Origin: 62-47 sp051954235
GTDB taxonomy: Bacteria > Pseudomonadota > Alphaproteobacteria > Rhizobiales > Xanthobacteraceae
Reading direction: 5' to 3'
DNA: 64,000 nucleotides
NCBI GenBank assembly: GCA_051954235.1
Contig: JBQCHY010000008.1
Coordinates: 1 to 64,000, forward strand
Shown here: positions 33,996 to 43,314 of the stretch, piece after piece
Numbering within the stretch: the stretch's first letter is position 1
Layout of the letters: each line of letters begins with the position of its first letter
Notes under the pieces: generated by a model
Database searches by the model: none
Seen by the model: only the letters and a program-made list of their open reading frames with translations
Told to the model about the DNA's origin: nothing
Position numbers and translations under genes: made by a program

Positions 33996-34847
33996 TCAGG
34001 TTGAAGGCGCGCTTGCAGCTGCGCTCAGCGCTTTCGAAATTGCGCGCAAATCCTGCCAGGCGAGTCGCTTGTGGATCGGTTGTCGCAGCAGGTAGGCGGG
34101 ATGGAATGTCGCCATGGCGCGAATGGTGCGCTTGCCGGTGTCGTAGTTGTGCCAGCGACCGCGCGTGCGCATGATGCCGTCCTTCAATTCAAGCACCGCT
34201 TGCGACGACGGCTTGCCGAGGCACACCAGCACGTCGGGATCAACCAGTTCGATCTGCCGTTTGATGAACGGCAGGCAGATTTGTGTTTCTTGCGGCGACG
34301 GATCGCGGTTGCCCGGCGGTCGCCACGGAATGACGTTGGTGATGTAGGCGGTGGTGCGGTCGAGCCCGATGGCGCCGATCATACGGTCGAGTAGTTTGCC
34401 GGAACGACCGATGAACGGGATACCTTCGAGATCCTCATCGCGGCCCGGCGCTTCGCCGACAAACATGATCCGCGCTTGCGGGTTGCCATCGGCGAACACC
34501 AGCCGGGTCGCCGTCTGTTTCAGCGCGCAGCCGTCGAAGGTTTCCAGCAGGACCAGCAACGCTTCGAGTGTCGGTGCGGTGCGCGCTGCGTCGCGCGCCG
34601 ACGCGATGGCGACGTCCGGCGCGGGTGCCGCTGCCGCTGGCGCGCGGGCCATCACTGCCGGGGTCAGCGCAGGGCGGTTTGCGGGCGGCGAGGGAACAGC
34701 GGCTGGCGGCGGTGCGATCTCCGGATCGAGCAGCCGGTTCGGCGGTTCCTCCAGCAAGGCACAATCCACCCCGGCTTCGAGGTAAAACGCCAGCAGTTCG
34801 CGCACGGTCGGCAGCGGCTCGGCGGTTGGTGTCGAGGGGGTGTTCAT
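33996..34847 (-). CDS. Uracil-DNA glycosylase, family 4
   Basis: A 283-residue family 4 (4Fe-4S) uracil-DNA glycosylase that removes uracil from DNA. Motif 1 is GEAPGRDEDLEG (from 131), motif 2 is HPAYLLR near the C-terminus, and NVIPWRPPGNRDP lies between. A Pro/Ala-rich ~95-residue N-terminal extension precedes the domain. Cluster ligands Cys107, Cys191 and Cys209 are visible, but the position expected for the first Cys of the CxxC pair is Phe104. The KRRIH motif of UdgX is absent. As recalled, rhizobial members commonly share the single Cys. Confidence 0.9.
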   Translation of the reverse strand: MNTPSTPTAEPLPTVRELLAFYLEAGVDCALLEEPPNRLLDPEIAPPPAAVPSPPANRPALTPAVMARAPAAAAPAPDVAIASARDAARTAPTLEALLVLLETFDGCALKQTATRLVFADGNPQARIMFVGEAPGRDEDLEGIPFIGRSGKLLDRMIGAIGLDRTTAYITNVIPWRPPGNRDPSPQETQICLPFIKRQIELVDPDVLVCLGKPSSQAVLELKDGIMRTRGRWHNYDTGKRTIRAMATFHPAYLLRQPIHKRLAWQDLRAISKALSAAASAPST

Positions 34848-34972
34848 AAGGGGATATTAGGACATCGGCCGTCCGGGGTGAAATATTCTTCCTGCATTTC
34901 CGTGGTTGTTCTTCCGGAAAAAATCGGAAACAAGAGGGCTTAGAAGCATTCTCGATTGTCTGGGGTGAGAAC

Positions 34973-36631
34973 ATGAGCACCGAAGAGCTGCCGCCGCGCG
35001 AGTCCATGGAGTTCGATGTCGTGATCGTCGGTGCCGGGCCGTCCGGCCTGTCGGCAGCGATCCGCCTCAAGCAACTCAATGCGGATTTGTCCATCGTCGT
35101 GGTCGAGAAGGGCTCCGAGGTCGGTGCGCATATTCTCTCCGGCGCGGTGATGGACCCGACCAATCTCGACAAGCTGATCCCGGACTGGCGCGAGGACGCG
35201 GACTGTCCGCTCAAGACACAGGTGAAGGACGACCAATTCTACCTGATGACGAAGACCGGCGGCTTCCGGCTGCCGAACTTCCTCATGCCGCCATTGATGA
35301 ACAATCATCATTGCTACATCACGTCGCTCGGCATGGTGTGCCGTTGGCTGGGCGCCAAAGCCGAAGCGCTCGGCGTCGAAATCTATCCGGGCTTTGCCGC
35401 CGCCGAAGTGATCTACGGCGATAACGGCGAGGTGCGCGGCATTGCGACCGGTGACATGGGCATCGCCAAGGATGGCACGCACAAGGATTCCTATACGCGC
35501 GGCATGGAACTGCTCGGTAAATACACGTTGTTCGCCGAAGGCGCGCGCGGCAGCCTGACCAAGCAGCTGATCGCCAAGTTTTCGCTCGACAGGGATTGCG
35601 AGCCGGGCAAGTTCGGTATCGGCCTCAAGGAAATCTGGCAGATCGATCCCGCCAAGCACAAGAAGGGCACGGTGCAGCATTCGTTCGGCTGGCCGCTCGA
35701 CAACAACACCGGCGGCGGCTCGTTCCTCTATCACTACGACGACAATCTCGTCGCGGTCGGCTTCGTCGTGCATCTCAACTATGACAATCCGTATCTCTAT
35801 CCGTTCGAGGAATTCCAGCGCTTCAAGACGCATCCGATGATCCGCGATACGTTCGCGGGCGCCAAGCGTCTTGCTTACGGCTCGCGCGCGATCACCGAGG
35901 GCGGCTACCAGTCCGTGCCGCGCCTGACCTTTGCGGGTGGCGCGCTGGTCGGCTGCGCCGCGGGTTTCGTCAACGTGCCGCGCATCAAGGGCATTCACAA
36001 CGCCATGGCGAGCGGCATGCAAGCCGCCGAGCATCTCGTGCCTGCGCTTGCCGCCGGCCGTGCCAACGACGAACTGGTCGAATATGAAAACGGCTGGCGC
36101 TCGTCTTCGATCGGCAAGGACCTCTATCCGGTTCGCAACGCCAAGCCGCTGTGGTCGAAATTCGGCACGCTGCTGGGCAACGCGCTCGGCGGTTTCGATA
36201 TGTGGTGCAACACGCTGGGCTTCTCGCTGTTCGGCACCATGTCGCACGGCAAGAATGACGCCAAGTCGCTCAAGCCCGCCAAGGACTATCAGCCGATCGC
36301 CTACCCCAAGCCGGACGGCAAGCTGACGTTCGATCGTCTCTCGTCGGTGTTTCTGTCGAATACCAACCACGAGGAAGACCAGCCGCCCCATCTCAAGGTG
36401 AGGGATCTGGACTTGCAGAAGTCGTCCGAACTTGAGGTCTTCGCCGGCCCATCGAATCGTTATTGCCCGGCGGGCGTCTACGAGTGGGTTGAGGAAAGCG
36501 CCGGGCCGCGCTTCCAGATCAATGCGCAGAATTGCGTTCACTGCAAAACCTGCGACATCAAGGACCCGAACGGCAACATCACCTGGGTGCCGCCGGAAGG
36601 CGGTGGCGGCCCCAACTACGAAGCGATGTGA
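34973..36631 (+). CDS. Electron transfer flavoprotein-ubiquinone oxidoreductase
   Basis: A 552-residue ETF-QO linking ETF, and so fatty acid and amino acid dehydrogenases, to the ubiquinone pool at the inner membrane. The FAD-binding motif VVIVGAGPSGLSAAIRLKQL is at about 13-32. The 4Fe-4S cluster ligands are Cys498 (CPAGVYEW), Cys521, Cys524 and Cys527 (NCVHCKTCDIKDP), and the protein ends with the usual GGGGPNYEAM. GGGGTGAG precedes the ATG. It is divergent from the uracil-DNA glycosylase gene. No etfA/B genes are in the window. Confidence 0.96.
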   Translation: MSTEELPPRESMEFDVVIVGAGPSGLSAAIRLKQLNADLSIVVVEKGSEVGAHILSGAVMDPTNLDKLIPDWREDADCPLKTQVKDDQFYLMTKTGGFRLPNFLMPPLMNNHHCYITSLGMVCRWLGAKAEALGVEIYPGFAAAEVIYGDNGEVRGIATGDMGIAKDGTHKDSYTRGMELLGKYTLFAEGARGSLTKQLIAKFSLDRDCEPGKFGIGLKEIWQIDPAKHKKGTVQHSFGWPLDNNTGGGSFLYHYDDNLVAVGFVVHLNYDNPYLYPFEEFQRFKTHPMIRDTFAGAKRLAYGSRAITEGGYQSVPRLTFAGGALVGCAAGFVNVPRIKGIHNAMASGMQAAEHLVPALAAGRANDELVEYENGWRSSSIGKDLYPVRNAKPLWSKFGTLLGNALGGFDMWCNTLGFSLFGTMSHGKNDAKSLKPAKDYQPIAYPKPDGKLTFDRLSSVFLSNTNHEEDQPPHLKVRDLDLQKSSELEVFAGPSNRYCPAGVYEWVEESAGPRFQINAQNCVHCKTCDIKDPNGNITWVPPEGGGGPNYEAM

Positions 36632-36872
36632 CACGAACGCGTGAACGTGACCGGTCGTCCGCCGGCCACGTTCCCGCCACAGTGCAGGTGCCAGCAGGAA
36701 CAAGCTGAAGTTAAAGCCGTCGTGCGGCGAGATGAGCTTCGCCGGTTCCGGCCGCTGGAGGCCGTCGTCGCCTTGCGGTTCAAGGCCAAACGCTGCATTG
36801 TCGCGCCGTCAGACGGACTATGTCGGTCAATAGGCTTTGTCTGTCCGCAAATCCAGGAGCTGGCTCGTCGTG
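36632..36872. other. Intergenic region after ETF-QO, no gene seen
   Basis: A 241-bp GC-rich gap with an imperfect CGTGAACGTGACCGG / CCGGCCACGTTC inverted repeat right after the ETF-QO stop that could form a 3' hairpin without a T-run. No convincing promoter elements or small genes were identified. Confidence 0.4.
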
Positions 36873-38654
36873 ATGTTCTCTCGTTTCAAAAGCCTGACGG
36901 TAATCGCGCTCGCCGCTTCCGCGCTGGTGCTGCCGGGACCGCTGGCGGCGCAGACGCCGGATCATCCGACCGATACGTCGGTGACGTTTCCGACCCGCGA
37001 AGATCTTCGCGACATGACCGTGGCCGGCAGCTATCTCGCCGCCCGTCATGCCAGCATCGAACGCGATGCCACCGCTGCCGCGGAGTTCTATCGCTCGGCG
37101 CTACGCAAGGACCCGAAGAACAACGAACTGCTGGACCGCGCTTTCATCTCTTCGCTGGCTGACGGCAACATCGATGAAGCCGTCAAACTGGCCGGGCGCG
37201 TACTCAAGATCGACAAGTCGAATCGCGTGGCGCGGCTGGTGATCGGCGTGCACGATCTCAAGCAGAAGCGCTACGAGGCGGCGCGCCGCAACATCAACCA
37301 GTCGGTGCGCGGGCCGATTACCGATCTGGTGGCGACGCTGTTGGCGGGCTGGGCTGAGTTCGGTGCCGGAAACGCGCGGGGCGCCGTCGCGGATATCGAC
37401 AAGCTGACCGGGCCGGAATGGTATCCGGTGTTCAAGGATCTGCACTCCGGCCTGATTATGCAACTGGCCGGCAACGAGAAGGACGCCGGCGTACGTCTGG
37501 AGCGCGCCTACAAGTTAGATGAGACGGCGTTGCGCGTGATGGATGCCTACGCGCGCTGGTTATCGCGTAGCAAAGATGGCGCGCCCGCAGCGGAAGCGAT
37601 CTACGAGGCCTTCAACAAGAAACTCGCCCGTCATCCGCTGGTGGTCGAAGGTATTCGCGAAACCAAGGCCGGCGCCAAGCTGCCGCCGCTCGTCGATACA
37701 CCACAGGCTGGTGCAGCCGAAGCGCTCTACGGTATCGGCGCGTCGCTGACGCGGCGCGGCGGCGAGGATCTCGCGCTGGTCTATTTGCAACTGGCGCTCT
37801 ACCTGCAACCCAATCACGCACTGGCGTTGCTGTCGCTCGGCGATCTCTACGAGTCGGTGAAGAAACCGCAGATGGCGATCAAGGTCTACGAGCGCGTGCC
37901 GGAGCGTTCGGCCCTCCACCGCAACGCGCAGGTGCAGATGGCGACCGATCTCGATGCTTCAGACCGCAGCGACGAGGCGATCAAGATTCTGCAGGCTGTG
38001 ACGAAGGACGATCCGAGCGACGTCGAGGCGATCATGGCGCTCGGCAACATCGAACGCGGCCGCAAGAAATTTGCCGATTGCGCCGTGACCTACACCAAGG
38101 CCATCGACCAGTTGACCGGCGCGGAGAACAACAACTGGGTCTATTATTATTTCCGGGGCATCTGCGAGGAGCGCTCCAAAAATTGGGATAAGGCCGAACT
38201 CGACATGAAGAAGGCGCTCGAACTGAAGCCCGAGCAGCCGCATGTCCTCAACTATCTCGGATATTCATGGATCGATCGCGGGCTTCATCTCGACGATGCC
38301 ATGAAGATGATCAAGCGCGCGGTCGATCAGCGGCCGGACGACGGTTACATCGTCGATTCGCTCGGCTGGGCTTACTACCGCATCGGCAACTATCAGGAAG
38401 CGGTGAAGAACCTCGAACGCGCCATCGATCTGAAGCCGGAAGACCCGACCATCAACGATCATCTGGGCGACGCGTATTGGCGCGTCGGCCGCACACTCGA
38501 GGCGCGTTTCCAGTGGGCGCATGCACGCGACCTGAAGCCGGAAGCGGACGAATTGCCGAAGATCGAAGCCAAGATCGAAAACGGCTTGCCGGCCGATGAA
38601 ACGCCGGCGGCGGCATCGGCGGACAAGAAGAAAGACGAAGGCAAGGGCGGCTGA
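36873..38654 (+). CDS. Tetratricopeptide repeat protein, exported
   Basis: A 593-residue protein with an N-terminal signal sequence (FKSLTVIALAASALVLPGPLAAQ) and TPR repeats throughout. Clear units include AAEFYRSALRKDPKNNELL near 75, NWDKAELDMKKALELKPEQP near 430 and NYQEAVKNLERAIDLKPEDP near 500. A Lys/Ala-rich tail ends it. It is probably a periplasmic or outer-membrane-associated scaffold. AGGAG lies about 12 bases before the ATG at 36873; a GTG one codon earlier and a TTG twelve codons earlier are alternatives. ispE starts 61 bp downstream. Confidence 0.83.
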   Translation: MFSRFKSLTVIALAASALVLPGPLAAQTPDHPTDTSVTFPTREDLRDMTVAGSYLAARHASIERDATAAAEFYRSALRKDPKNNELLDRAFISSLADGNIDEAVKLAGRVLKIDKSNRVARLVIGVHDLKQKRYEAARRNINQSVRGPITDLVATLLAGWAEFGAGNARGAVADIDKLTGPEWYPVFKDLHSGLIMQLAGNEKDAGVRLERAYKLDETALRVMDAYARWLSRSKDGAPAAEAIYEAFNKKLARHPLVVEGIRETKAGAKLPPLVDTPQAGAAEALYGIGASLTRRGGEDLALVYLQLALYLQPNHALALLSLGDLYESVKKPQMAIKVYERVPERSALHRNAQVQMATDLDASDRSDEAIKILQAVTKDDPSDVEAIMALGNIERGRKKFADCAVTYTKAIDQLTGAENNNWVYYYFRGICEERSKNWDKAELDMKKALELKPEQPHVLNYLGYSWIDRGLHLDDAMKMIKRAVDQRPDDGYIVDSLGWAYYRIGNYQEAVKNLERAIDLKPEDPTINDHLGDAYWRVGRTLEARFQWAHARDLKPEADELPKIEAKIENGLPADETPAAASADKKKDEGKGG

Positions 38655-38715
38655 TCGAACAGCCGATCGGCCGCGCCTTAATCGTTTCCAGGATGGCTTT
38701 GGATTTGACGGTCGT

Positions 38716-39636
38716 ATGACAACACACGGCAATATCGATACGGATGTCAAATCCCCCGCATTGGCGGACGAGGCGCGCGCCAAGGTCAACCTGACCTTGC
38801 GGGTGTTGGGTCGTCGCGCCGACGGCTATCACGATCTCGCCAGTCTGGTGGTCTTCGCCGATTGTGCGGACCGGCTGACGCTCGACGCAGGGCCGGAACT
38901 GCGCCTCGTCATGAGTGGCCCTGGCGGCGGTGATTGCGGCGCGACCGCGGACAATCTCGTGCTCAAGGCCGCGCGTCTTCTGGCCGAGCGGGTGCCTGGT
39001 TTGCAGGCCGGTGCCTTCACGCTCGATAAGCGGTTGCCGGTGGCGGCCGGAATCGGCGGCGGCTCGGCGGATGCGGCAGCGGCGCTACGGTTGTTGGGGC
39101 GGCTCAATGCGCTCGCCTCCGACGATCCACGCATCATGGAGGCCGCGCGCTTGACCGGTGCCGATGTGCCGGTGTGCGTCGCTTCGCAAAGTGCGGTGAT
39201 GACCGGAATTGGCGAACAACTGTCGTCGGTCCGCGTGCCGAAGATGCCTTGTGTGATGGTCAATCCGCGCGTTGCGGTGGCGACGGCGGAAGTGTTTACC
39301 GCGCTGGGCTTGCGCAAGGGTGAAATCTTGACCGACGTGACCGACGTGGTCCGCTCGCGCAAGTGGCCGACCGAAGAGTCGTCGGTTGAGGAATGGCTGA
39401 AAGCACTTGGCCATGCGGCTAACGATCTTGAAGCCCCAGCGATCAAGATTCAGCCGGTCGTCGGTGAGGTATTGTCGACGCTGCGCGATCTAGCCGGCGT
39501 ACGGTTGGTGCGGATGTCAGGATCGGGGGCGACGTGCTTCGCGCTGTTCGATACCGATGCGGAGGCCCGGGCCGAAGGTCAGGTGCTGCAATCAAGCCAT
39601 CCGCAGTGGTGGGTCCATGCCGGAACGCTCGGCTGA
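38716..39636 (+). CDS. ispE: 4-diphosphocytidyl-2-C-methyl-D-erythritol kinase
   Basis: A 306-residue GHMP kinase of the non-mevalonate isoprenoid pathway, phosphorylating CDP-ME at the 2-hydroxyl. The AKVNLTLRVLGRRADGYHDL opening is characteristic, and the ATP loop LPVAAGIGGGSADAAA lies near 107-122. MSGSGATCFALFD is the C-terminal GHMP motif. The ATG at 38716 is 61 bp after the TPR gene on the same strand. A polyprenyl diphosphate synthase, which uses the pathway's end products, is encoded ~1.2 kb away on the other strand. Confidence 0.95.
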   Translation: MTTHGNIDTDVKSPALADEARAKVNLTLRVLGRRADGYHDLASLVVFADCADRLTLDAGPELRLVMSGPGGGDCGATADNLVLKAARLLAERVPGLQAGAFTLDKRLPVAAGIGGGSADAAAALRLLGRLNALASDDPRIMEAARLTGADVPVCVASQSAVMTGIGEQLSSVRVPKMPCVMVNPRVAVATAEVFTALGLRKGEILTDVTDVVRSRKWPTEESSVEEWLKALGHAANDLEAPAIKIQPVVGEVLSTLRDLAGVRLVRMSGSGATCFALFDTDAEARAEGQVLQSSHPQWWVHAGTLG

Positions 39637-39743
39637 AACAGCACATATTGTCGGAAAAATTTGCCAACTCTATCCGGAACTGTTGCAGATATCGTTTCGA
39701 GTCGTGATGATCCTTTCGGTGTTGACTCGGTCCGATAGCCCAT

Positions 39744-40850
39744 ATGGCAAGTTCCCCCGTTTCGTTCGACCAAGCCGCCCAATCGCTGCTCGACGCCGCC
39801 ATCGATCCGACGCGGTGGAACGATGCGATGGATCAAATCTCGCAATATGCCGGCGCGACCGGCGCACTTCTCCTCCAAACCAATGGCAGCCGGCTTGAAG
39901 TGCCGCACAGCCGCTCCATGGAGGAGGGGCTCGAGGTCTATTTCCGGGACGGCTGGCACCTGCGCGACGAGCGGATGCGCGGCGTGCCGTACATGCGCAG
40001 GAACGGCATTTTCGTCGATCAGGATTTCGTGTCGCGCGAAGAAATCGAGACCTCGGACTATTATCGTGGCCTGTTGGCGCCGTTCGGATTCAACTGGTCC
40101 GCCGGAATTGGCGCGAACAATGGCGATGAAGAATGGAGCCTCGTCATTCAATTCGACGATGCGCACGGATTTGTGACGCCGGAGCAGCAGAAAGATTTCG
40201 TGCGGTTCGGCGCCCACCTCAAGCGTGCGGTGCTGTTGGCGGACAATCTTGGCTTCGCCAGCGCGACCGGAATGATCGATGCCTATCAGTCGCTGGGATG
40301 CCCGAGTTTTCTGCTCGACCGCGGCGGGCGCGTGATCCGCTCCAATGCCGCGGCTGAAAAGCTGATCGGCGATGGGTTGACCCTCGCGCAAGGCACGCTC
40401 GGATGTGGTGTTGCCGACGACAATCGGGAGCTTGGCGGACTGGTGGCTCGGCTTTGCCGCTCACCGGGGATTGCCGAGACGGAAGCGTTGCCTTCCGTGA
40501 TCGTCCGTCGCCCGACGAAGCGTCCGTTGATCGTTGAAGGCATTCGCATCAAGGGAATGGCGAGCGCGGTCTTCTCTCCGGCAAGAGCAATCCTGTTGGT
40601 CTCGGATACCGAACGCCCGTCCGCAGACCCGAGGATGGATTTGCTGCGCAAGACGTTCGGCCTCACTCAGACCGAGGCATTGCTGGTTTCGCATCTGGCC
40701 CGCGAGGTCCCACTGCCGCTGGTCGCGGAGTCGCTGGGTATTTCATTTGAAACTGCGCGTTCGCATTTGAAGCGCGTCTTTGCGAAGACCGGCACGAACC
40801 GCCAATCGGAGCTGTTACTTCTCTTGCGCCGGCTGCGGCCTTTGGGTTGA
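39744..40850 (+). CDS. LuxR family transcriptional regulator
   Basis: A 368-residue regulator with a C-terminal LuxR/GerE helix-turn-helix at about 300-362 (FGLTQTEALLVSHLAREVPL then AESLGISFETARSHLKRVFA). The N-terminal 290 residues form two probable sensory domains: a GAF-like part to ~180, then a PAS-like part (SLGCPSFLLDRGGRVIRSNA). It shows no AHL-synthase neighbour and no response-regulator receiver, so the ligand is unknown. This architecture is common in bradyrhizobia as solitary regulators. Confidence 0.85.
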   Translation: MASSPVSFDQAAQSLLDAAIDPTRWNDAMDQISQYAGATGALLLQTNGSRLEVPHSRSMEEGLEVYFRDGWHLRDERMRGVPYMRRNGIFVDQDFVSREEIETSDYYRGLLAPFGFNWSAGIGANNGDEEWSLVIQFDDAHGFVTPEQQKDFVRFGAHLKRAVLLADNLGFASATGMIDAYQSLGCPSFLLDRGGRVIRSNAAAEKLIGDGLTLAQGTLGCGVADDNRELGGLVARLCRSPGIAETEALPSVIVRRPTKRPLIVEGIRIKGMASAVFSPARAILLVSDTERPSADPRMDLLRKTFGLTQTEALLVSHLAREVPLPLVAESLGISFETARSHLKRVFAKTGTNRQSELLLLLRRLRPLG

Positions 40851-40870
40851 ACGGGGCGTTGCGCTCGCGA

Positions 40871-41881
40871 TCAGTGCGAGCGCGCGAGGCAGAACGCGAC
40901 GACCTGCTCCAGCGCCGCCTTCATCGGTGACGGCGGGAAGAGCGCCAGCGCGTCGACAGCCATCGCACCGTAGTGCTGGGCGCGCGAGAGCGTATCTTCC
41001 AGCGCGCGATGCTTGGTCATCAGGCCGATGGCATGATCGAGATCGCCTTCGCCGATCTCGCCGCGCTCCAGCGCGCGGATCCAGAATTCGCGCTCGGCGT
41101 CGTTGCCGCGGCGGAAGGCAAGCACGACGGGGAGGGTGATTTTGCCCTCTCGGAAATCGTCGCCGACGTTCTTGCCGAGCTTGGCGGCTTTGCCGCCGTA
41201 ATCAAGGAGGTCGTCGACCAGTTGGAAGGCGATGCCGAGATTCATACCGAAGCTCGCGGCCGCGGTCTGCTCGGCCTTGGGACGCTCCGCGATCACCGGA
41301 CCGACTTCGCAGGCGGCGGCGAACAGCTCGGCGGTCTTGCCGCGGATCACCGCGAGATATTCATCCTCGGTGGTCGCCGTGTTCTTCGCAGCGGCGAGTT
41401 GCATCACCTCGCCCTCGGCGATGGTCGCGGCGGCGGACGACAGGATGTCCAGCGCGCGCAATGATCCGACCTCCACCATCATCCGGAAGGCCTGGCCGAG
41501 CAGGAAGTCGCCGACCAGTACGCTGGCCTCGTTGCCCCACACCATGCGGGCTGAGAGTTTGCCGCGCCGCAGTTCGCTTTCGTCCACCACGTCGTCATGC
41601 AGCAGCGTCGCCGTGTGCATGAACTCGACCGAGGCGGCGAGCTTGACGTGGCCTTCGCCGCCGTAGCCGGACAGACCAGCCATTGCCAGCGTCAGCATCG
41701 GGCGCAGCCGTTTACCGCCGGAGGAGATAAGGTGGTTGGCGACCTCCGGGATCATCGTGACCTCGGAACCGGTGCGGGACAGGATGGTGGCGTTGACCCG
41801 CTCCATGTCCGTCGCGACAAGCTCGATAAGCTGATCGATCGATGCTGTCGAGGGGGTCTCGAAGGGAACAATCACCGCCAC
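40871..41881 (-). CDS. Polyprenyl diphosphate synthase (octaprenyl/decaprenyl type)
   Basis: A 336-residue trans-prenyltransferase that builds the long isoprenoid tail of ubiquinone. The first Asp-rich motif is DDVVD (96-100) and the second DDLLD (223-227), with GGKRLRPML before and KNVGDDFREGKITLP after. Chain length cannot be read with certainty; alphaproteobacteria usually make the Q10 tail. The GTG at 41881 follows GGAG at good spacing and gives a normal N-terminus; a farther GTG at 41962 is less likely. It is divergent from the DUF2007 gene. Confidence 0.92.
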   Translation of the reverse strand: MAVIVPFETPSTASIDQLIELVATDMERVNATILSRTGSEVTMIPEVANHLISSGGKRLRPMLTLAMAGLSGYGGEGHVKLAASVEFMHTATLLHDDVVDESELRRGKLSARMVWGNEASVLVGDFLLGQAFRMMVEVGSLRALDILSSAAATIAEGEVMQLAAAKNTATTEDEYLAVIRGKTAELFAAACEVGPVIAERPKAEQTAAASFGMNLGIAFQLVDDLLDYGGKAAKLGKNVGDDFREGKITLPVVLAFRRGNDAEREFWIRALERGEIGEGDLDHAIGLMTKHRALEDTLSRAQHYGAMAVDALALFPPSPMKAALEQVVAFCLARSH

Positions 41882-42075
41882 GCTGGATCTCCACTGCCTC
41901 GTCAATTGGCCCGATTTATATCGCGACCAGGGCACAAGGCCCATGGCCGGGCCAATTCGCACTGGCCCGGAAAGTCGTTATAACCATAGAAACTGCGGAA
42001 TGAGGCGGCAAGAGCCGACCGGGCTTGACAGGCCGGCCGGACCGGTCAGGGCCAAGGCCCAAAGGAGGCGTTTCG

Positions 42076-42303
42076 GTGCGCGAATTGGTCCGGACCAACG
42101 ACGTGGTGCTGGTGTCGGCGATCGAGGCGCTGCTGAATGGGGCCGACATCCACCATCTGGTGCTGGATCAGAACATGAGCGTCCTCGACGGTTCGATCGG
42201 GGCGATTCCACGCCGGATTCTAGTCCACGAGGATGACAACCGGCAGGCCCGCCAGCTTCTGATCGACGCCGGCTTAGCCCACGAATTGCGGCCCGATGTC
42301 TGA
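42076..42303 (+). CDS. DUF2007 domain-containing protein
   Basis: A 75-residue protein beginning MRELVRTNDVVLVSAIEALL (GTG start). It matches DUF2007, a small alpha/beta fold with resemblance to ACT-like or signal-transducing modules, and of unknown function. GGAGG lies about seven bases before the GTG. Its last codons overlap the start of the methyltransferase gene, so the two are translationally coupled. Confidence 0.85.
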   Translation: MRELVRTNDVVLVSAIEALLNGADIHHLVLDQNMSVLDGSIGAIPRRILVHEDDNRQARQLLIDAGLAHELRPDV

Positions 42304-43063
42304 GGCAAAGACGGGCATCACCGAGGACGGTTTTCTCGGCGGCCGGTTGCGGCTGCGCCAGCCGGTGTCCGGACATCGCGCCGGGCACGACGCGATCCTG
42401 CTGGCGGCAGCGACCGCTGCAAAGCCCGGTCAGCGGATTGTGGATTTCGGCGCTGGTGTCGGTGCCGCCGGCCTCGCGGTGGCCCGGCGGATCGCCGGTG
42501 TCGAACTGGTGCTGGTCGAGATTGATGCCGCTGTTGCGGCGCTGGCGTCCGCCAACGCGGCTTCCAATGGAATCGATGCCAAGGTGGTGACGCTCGATCT
42601 TGACGCAAGCGCCGCAGCATTCGCGGCCGCCGGTCTCGGACCCGATAGCGTCGACGGTGTACTGACGAATCCGCCGTTCAACGATCCGGTCCGGCAGCAG
42701 CCTTCGCCGGATGGAGCGCGACGCGTCGCGCATGAGGCGACGGCAACAACGCTGGAAAACTGGATTCATGCGGCGCGGCGGCTGCTCACACCGGGCGGAG
42801 CGCTGACGTTGATCTGGCGCGCGGAGGGGCTGGAGCAGGTGTTGGCCGCACTCGCGCGAGGTTTTGGTGGAATAGCAATCCAGCCCGTCCACGGCACGCC
42901 GTCGGGGCCGGCGATTCGCATTTTGGTGCGCGCCATCAAGGGCGGTCGCGCGCCGCTGCGGATTTATCCTGGCCTGGTGCTCAACGATTCCGCGGGCGTG
43001 CCTACTCCGCAGGCAAACGCATTGCTCTCCGGCGAGGCGGTGTTGCCGCTCGCGACGCTATGA
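42296..43063 (+). CDS. tRNA1(Val) N6-adenine methyltransferase-like protein
   Basis: A 255-residue class I SAM-dependent methyltransferase of the TrmN6/YfiC group. It has a glycine-rich SAM loop (VDFGAGVGAAGLAVARR, about 49-65), an acidic ribose contact (LVEID) and the catalytic NPPF motif (125-128), which marks N6-adenine or related exocyclic amine methylation. The substrate in E. coli is A37 of tRNA1(Val); the same role here is inferred. It overlaps the DUF2007 gene by eight bases. Confidence 0.83.
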   Translation: MSEAKTGITEDGFLGGRLRLRQPVSGHRAGHDAILLAAATAAKPGQRIVDFGAGVGAAGLAVARRIAGVELVLVEIDAAVAALASANAASNGIDAKVVTLDLDASAAAFAAAGLGPDSVDGVLTNPPFNDPVRQQPSPDGARRVAHEATATTLENWIHAARRLLTPGGALTLIWRAEGLEQVLAALARGFGGIAIQPVHGTPSGPAIRILVRAIKGGRAPLRIYPGLVLNDSAGVPTPQANALLSGEAVLPLATL

Positions 43064-43077
43064 ACAAGATGCCGAAT

Positions 43078-43176
43078 TCAGCCCGGCAATCGTTCGGAGC
43101 GCGGTTTTGCCGCCGAAGTGAAGCGAATTGCGGTCCAGAGCGAGCCCATCAGCAAAATCAGCAGATAGATTTTCAT
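43078..43176 (-). CDS. Small membrane protein, 32 residues (hypothetical)
   Basis: A 32-codon frame starting MKIYLLILLMGSLWTAIRF and ending in a basic tail (AAKPRSERLPG). It is one hydrophobic helix with a positively charged C-terminus. A textbook ribosome site, GGAG, lies six bases before the ATG. It sits antisense in the gap between the methyltransferase and S49 protease genes, where no other feature explains the sequence. No family is recognised. Size, helix and ribosome site make it plausible; conservation is untested. Confidence 0.5.
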   Translation of the reverse strand: MKIYLLILLMGSLWTAIRFTSAAKPRSERLPG

Positions 43177-43314
43177 GTCATGCTCCGCTGCAAGTCAGGT
43201 CGAGGATATCTTGGAAATGCAAATCGCGTTCCACACATCTGATGACACTGTCGTGATCGTGAATGGTGAGTTTTTGGTAAAGCAAGCGCAGCCGCCGACG
43301 AGGAGTTTTTGGTG

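Noticed and set aside
34940..36703. Long minus-strand open frame opposite the ETF-QO gene
   Set aside because: Antisense shadow of a well-recognised enzyme, with no family character of its own.
43060..43242. Open frame of 60 codons overlapping the methyltransferase stop
   Set aside because: No coding character or family; the antisense 32-residue frame with a ribosome site explains the region better.
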